Assembly (NCBI GenBank): GCA_964427955.1
Contig: CAYRWY010000034.1
Coordinates: 1-24,231, forward strand
DNA: 24,231 nt
From: JACRBK01 sp964427955
GTDB lineage: Bacteria > Chloroflexota > Anaerolineae > Aggregatilineales > Aggregatilineaceae
Direction of reading: 5' to 3'
The first letter of the stretch is position 1, and the number at the start of each line of letters is the position of its first letter. The translations under genes were made by a program, and so were the position numbers. The notes beneath the pieces are model-generated. The model searched no databases. It was given only the letters and a program-made list of their open reading frames with translations, and was not told the DNA's origin. Below, piece after piece: positions 22,042 through 24,231 of the stretch.

Positions 22042-23055
22042 CTATTCGCGATCCGGCACGCGCCGGGCGTTCAGGAAGGGCATCATATCGCGCAGCTCCA
22101 GCCCGACTTGCTCGATCAACAGGTTGCGTTCTTGAGCACGGCGCGGCGCAAAGTTGGGACGGCCCGCCTGATTCTCGGCGATCCAGTTTTTGGCGTAGGT
22201 GCCGTTCTGGATTTCGTCCAACATCTGCTTCATCTCGCCCTTGGTTTCTTCGGTGATGAGCCGGTCGCCGCCCACGTAACCGCCGTGTTCGGCAGTATCC
22301 GAGACGGAATACCACATGAAGCTCATGCCGCCCTGGTAGATCAGGTCGACGATCAGCTTGAGCTCGTGCAGGCATTCGAAGTAGGCGATCTCGGGTTGGT
22401 AACCGGCCTTGACCAGCGTCTCGAAGCCCGCCTTGATCAGCGCCGTGACGCCGCCACACAAGACCACCTGCTCGCCAAACAGATCGGTCTCGGTTTCTTC
22501 GGCGAATGACGTTTCGATCACGCCCGCGCGGGTCGCGCCCAGGCCCTTGGCATAGGCCAGCGCCACATCTTTGGCATGGCCGGACGCGTCTTTTTCGACC
22601 GCGATCAGAGCCGGAGTACCGCCGCCTTCGACGAAGACTTCACGGACGCGATGGCCGGGCGCTTTGGGAGCGACCATGCTGACATCGACAAATTCGGGCG
22701 GCTGAATCTGGTTGAACCGGATGTTGAAGCCGTGGGCGAACATCAGGGTATCGCCGGGCTTGAGATGCGGTTCAATCGATTCATGGTAGATCTTCGCCTG
22801 CATGGTATCGGGAACGAGGATCATGATGATGTCGGCTTTTGCAGCCGCTTCGGCTGCCGACATGACATCCATCTTGGCCGCCTCGGCACGAGCCCAACTC
22901 TCGCCGCCCTCACGCTCGGCCACGATCACCTTGACACCGCTGTCCCGCAGATTCTGTGCGTGAGCATGTCCCTGGCTGCCGTAGCCAATGATCGCGACGG
23001 TCTTACCATCCAGGTACTTCAGATCTGCATCTTGGTCGTAATAGAGTTTTGCCAC
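22042..23055 (-). CDS. ilvC: Ketol-acid reductoisomerase, class I
   Basis: Second common step of branched-chain synthesis: isomerises and reduces acetolactate or acetohydroxybutyrate. The start is GTG at 23055, preceded by AGGAGA 8 nt upstream; this gives VAKLYYDQDADL and 337 aa, the class I length. Motifs are GYGSQGHAHAQNL (24-36), HGFNI, the catalytic VAPKAPGH Lys, ETDLFGEQ with metal-binding Asp/Glu, and a C-terminal knotted domain with GGMSFMWYSVSDTAE. The cofactor loop after beta2 reads VAEREGGESW (45-54), more acidic than NADPH-type loops; see findings. An upstream ATG at 23097 lies inside ilvH and is rejected. Confidence 0.96.
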   Translation of the reverse strand: MAKLYYDQDADLKYLDGKTVAIIGYGSQGHAHAQNLRDSGVKVIVAEREGGESWARAEAAKMDVMSAAEAAAKADIIMILVPDTMQAKIYHESIEPHLKPGDTLMFAHGFNIRFNQIQPPEFVDVSMVAPKAPGHRVREVFVEGGGTPALIAVEKDASGHAKDVALAYAKGLGATRAGVIETSFAEETETDLFGEQVVLCGGVTALIKAGFETLVKAGYQPEIAYFECLHELKLIVDLIYQGGMSFMWYSVSDTAEHGGYVGGDRLITEETKGEMKQMLDEIQNGTYAKNWIAENQAGRPNFAPRRAQERNLLIEQVGLELRDMMPFLNARRVPDRE

Positions 23056-23078
23056 GGAAATTCTCCTGTGTTGAGAAA

Positions 23079-23621
23079 TTAGATCACACTGGCCCAATGG
23101 CCGTTGCCGTTACCCGTTCGCACTTCATAATCAGCCGAATGAAGAACATGCTCACCGCGCGTCATCGCGACCACGCCGGTGCGGACCATTTCGAGGATGC
23201 CGATAGGCCGCAGCAGTTCCACCAGGCTGGCAATCTTCTGCTCATCGCCGGTGATCTCGACGATCACCGCTTCCGCCGTGACATCCACGATGCGCGCCCG
23301 GAAGATGTCGCACAACTGGACGACTTCGCCGCGCGTCTGGCTGTCCACCTGGACCTTGATCAACGCCAGGTCGCGGCTGATGCCGGGAATATAGGTCACA
23401 TCTTCCACCTGGATGACGTTGATCAGCTTGTAAAGCTGCTTACGTACCTGGTCGGGGTCCGCTTCCGAATCGACGACAATCGTCATCCGGGAGACCATCG
23501 GATTTTCGGTGCGACCGACGGTCAGGCTGTCGATGTTGAAATTACGACGCCGGAACAGACTTGCCACCCGGTTCAACACGCCGGGCTTGTTCTCGACCAG
23601 TGCGACTAGAGTATGCTTCAT
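23079..23621 (-). CDS. ilvH: Acetolactate synthase small (regulatory) subunit
   Basis: Regulatory partner of the IlvB catalytic subunit encoded upstream; in this family it stimulates the enzyme and carries valine feedback. 180 aa: N-terminal ACT domain (about 3-75) with ENKPGVLNRVASLFRRRNFNIDSL, then the C-terminal ALS_ss domain with RDLALIKV and TGDEQKIASLVELLRPIGILE. ATG at 23621 lies 19 nt after the ilvB stop, with GAGGAG upstream. It is followed by ilvC after 23 nt. Length is slightly above the usual 160-175 because of a Gly/Asn-rich C-terminal tail. Confidence 0.95.
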   Translation of the reverse strand: MKHTLVALVENKPGVLNRVASLFRRRNFNIDSLTVGRTENPMVSRMTIVVDSEADPDQVRKQLYKLINVIQVEDVTYIPGISRDLALIKVQVDSQTRGEVVQLCDIFRARIVDVTAEAVIVEITGDEQKIASLVELLRPIGILEMVRTGVVAMTRGEHVLHSADYEVRTGNGNGHWASVI

Positions 23622-23640
23622 GGCCTGTCTCTCTCCTCGT

Positions 23641-24231
23641 TCAGACCGAATTTTGCGAAGGCAGCGGACGGCGGATCATGTTGTGCAGATCGGCGCCTGA
23701 CGGAACCATTGGGTAGACGGCGTCATGCTTCTCGACCACGAACTCGATCAGGGTGGGAAAGTCCGTGATGCTGTCCGCCCACTCCACTGCCGAAGTCACT
23801 TCGTGGCGTTGAGTCACGCGGCGGGCCGGAATGCCATAGGCTTCGGCCAGCTTGATGAAATCGGGCGCGTGCATCGGCGTGGAGTTGTAGCGTTCTTCGT
23901 AGAAGAACTCCTGCCACTGCCGCACCATGCCCAAAAAGCCGTTGTTCATGATGGCGATCTTGACGGGGACGCGTTCCTGCACGGCAGTCGCCAGCTCGGC
24001 CATCGTCATCTGGAAGCCGCCGTCGCCAACAATCGCCCAGACCGGCTTCTTCAGGGCCATCGACGCGCCCAGCGACGCCGGAAGGCCAAAGCCCATCGTG
24101 CCCAGGCCGCCCGACGTCAGCAGCGTATTGGGGCGTTCGTGGAGGTAATACTGCGCTTCCCACATCTGGTGCTGGCCCCCGTCCGTGATCACGGTGGCAT
24201 TGCCGTGCGTCGCTTTCCACATATACTGGAT
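23641..24231 (-). CDS. ilvB: Acetolactate synthase large subunit (5' partial)
   Basis: Catalytic ThDP/FAD enzyme joining two pyruvates, or pyruvate and 2-oxobutyrate. Only the C-terminal 196 residues are in the window; the frame continues past base 24231 (I-Q-Y before the first internal Met), so the true start is outside. The visible part is the ThDP-binding domain: SGGLGTMGFGLPASLGA, GDGGFQMTMAELAT and the NNGFLGMVRQWQEFFYEERYN stretch including the ThDP motif GDG...NN. The AHAS signature WQ before the FFYE segment fits IlvB and not a generic ThDP decarboxylase. First visible gene of the operon; its promoter is outside the window. Confidence 0.95.
   Translation of the reverse strand: MQYMWKATHGNATVITDGGQHQMWEAQYYLHERPNTLLTSGGLGTMGFGLPASLGASMALKKPVWAIVGDGGFQMTMAELATAVQERVPVKIAIMNNGFLGMVRQWQEFFYEERYNSTPMHAPDFIKLAEAYGIPARRVTQRHEVTSAVEWADSITDFPTLIEFVVEKHDAVYPMVPSGADLHNMIRRPLPSQNSV

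Noticed and set aside
23056..23097. ilvC start at ATG 23097
   Set aside because: It would overlap the end of ilvH; GTG 23055 has a good ribosome binding site and yields the normal class I N-terminus.
1..24231. CRISPR arrays, tRNA or rRNA genes, insertion sequences, phage or toxin-antitoxin genes
   Set aside because: No regularly spaced repeats, no cloverleaf-like segment and no transposase, integrase or toxin motif was found on either strand.

Overview
The window looks like a chromosomal segment of a high-GC bacterium, most likely a member of the Chloroflexota (Anaerolineae-like). This is inference. It rests on GC-rich coding sequence, Pro/Thr 'PTATPEP'-type extracytoplasmic tails, and the gene families present (single-domain FrcA-type sugar ATPase, type I-beta DAHP synthase, AroH chorismate mutase, short-type LeuC/LeuD, CimA, and a GldF-GldG fusion next to a DUF4340-like protein). 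No rRNA, tRNA, CRISPR array, insertion sequence or phage gene was seen.

Layout, left to right. (1) 1-1519, plus strand: the end of a sugar ABC importer operon, with a permease cut by the window edge and its ATPase. It closes at a terminator hairpin shared with the convergent aro operon. (2) 1590-10074, minus strand: ten tightly packed genes, transcribed aroH - aroF - tyrA - aroA - aroE - aroC - aroK - aroB - aroQ - pheA, mostly with 4-19 nt overlaps. Together they cover every step from PEP plus erythrose 4-phosphate to chorismate, then chorismate mutase and both prephenate branches. Only the final aminotransferase is missing. A strong sigma70-type promoter (TTGACA-17-TACTCT) precedes a leader of about 260 nt that ends in an intrinsic terminator just before aroH, so the operon is probably controlled by attenuation. 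(3) 10487-15489, plus strand: a divergent three-gene cluster with an ABC ATPase, a 964-aa GldF-GldG fusion and a DUF4340-like anchored protein. It ends at a strong terminator. (4) 15536-24231, minus strand: a branched-chain amino acid operon, transcribed ilvB (partial) - ilvH - ilvC - [56-codon upstream ORF] - leuA - [59-aa small ORF] - leuC - leuD - cimA - leuB. It makes acetolactate and acetohydroxybutyrate intermediates, the leucine chain extension, and 2-oxobutyrate from pyruvate via citramalate. ilvD and an aminotransferase are not in the window.

Most of the window is conserved primary metabolism with few surprises in the enzymes. The more unusual material is between and inside genes: the aro leader with a second copy of the terminator's 5' arm, two unannotated small ORFs with excellent ribosome binding sites in the leu operon, a PheA ACT domain with Arg in place of the usual Gly of its GAL motif, an acidic cofactor loop in IlvC, and the fused GldFG transporter. 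All functional statements come from motif recognition by eye; no database search was run.
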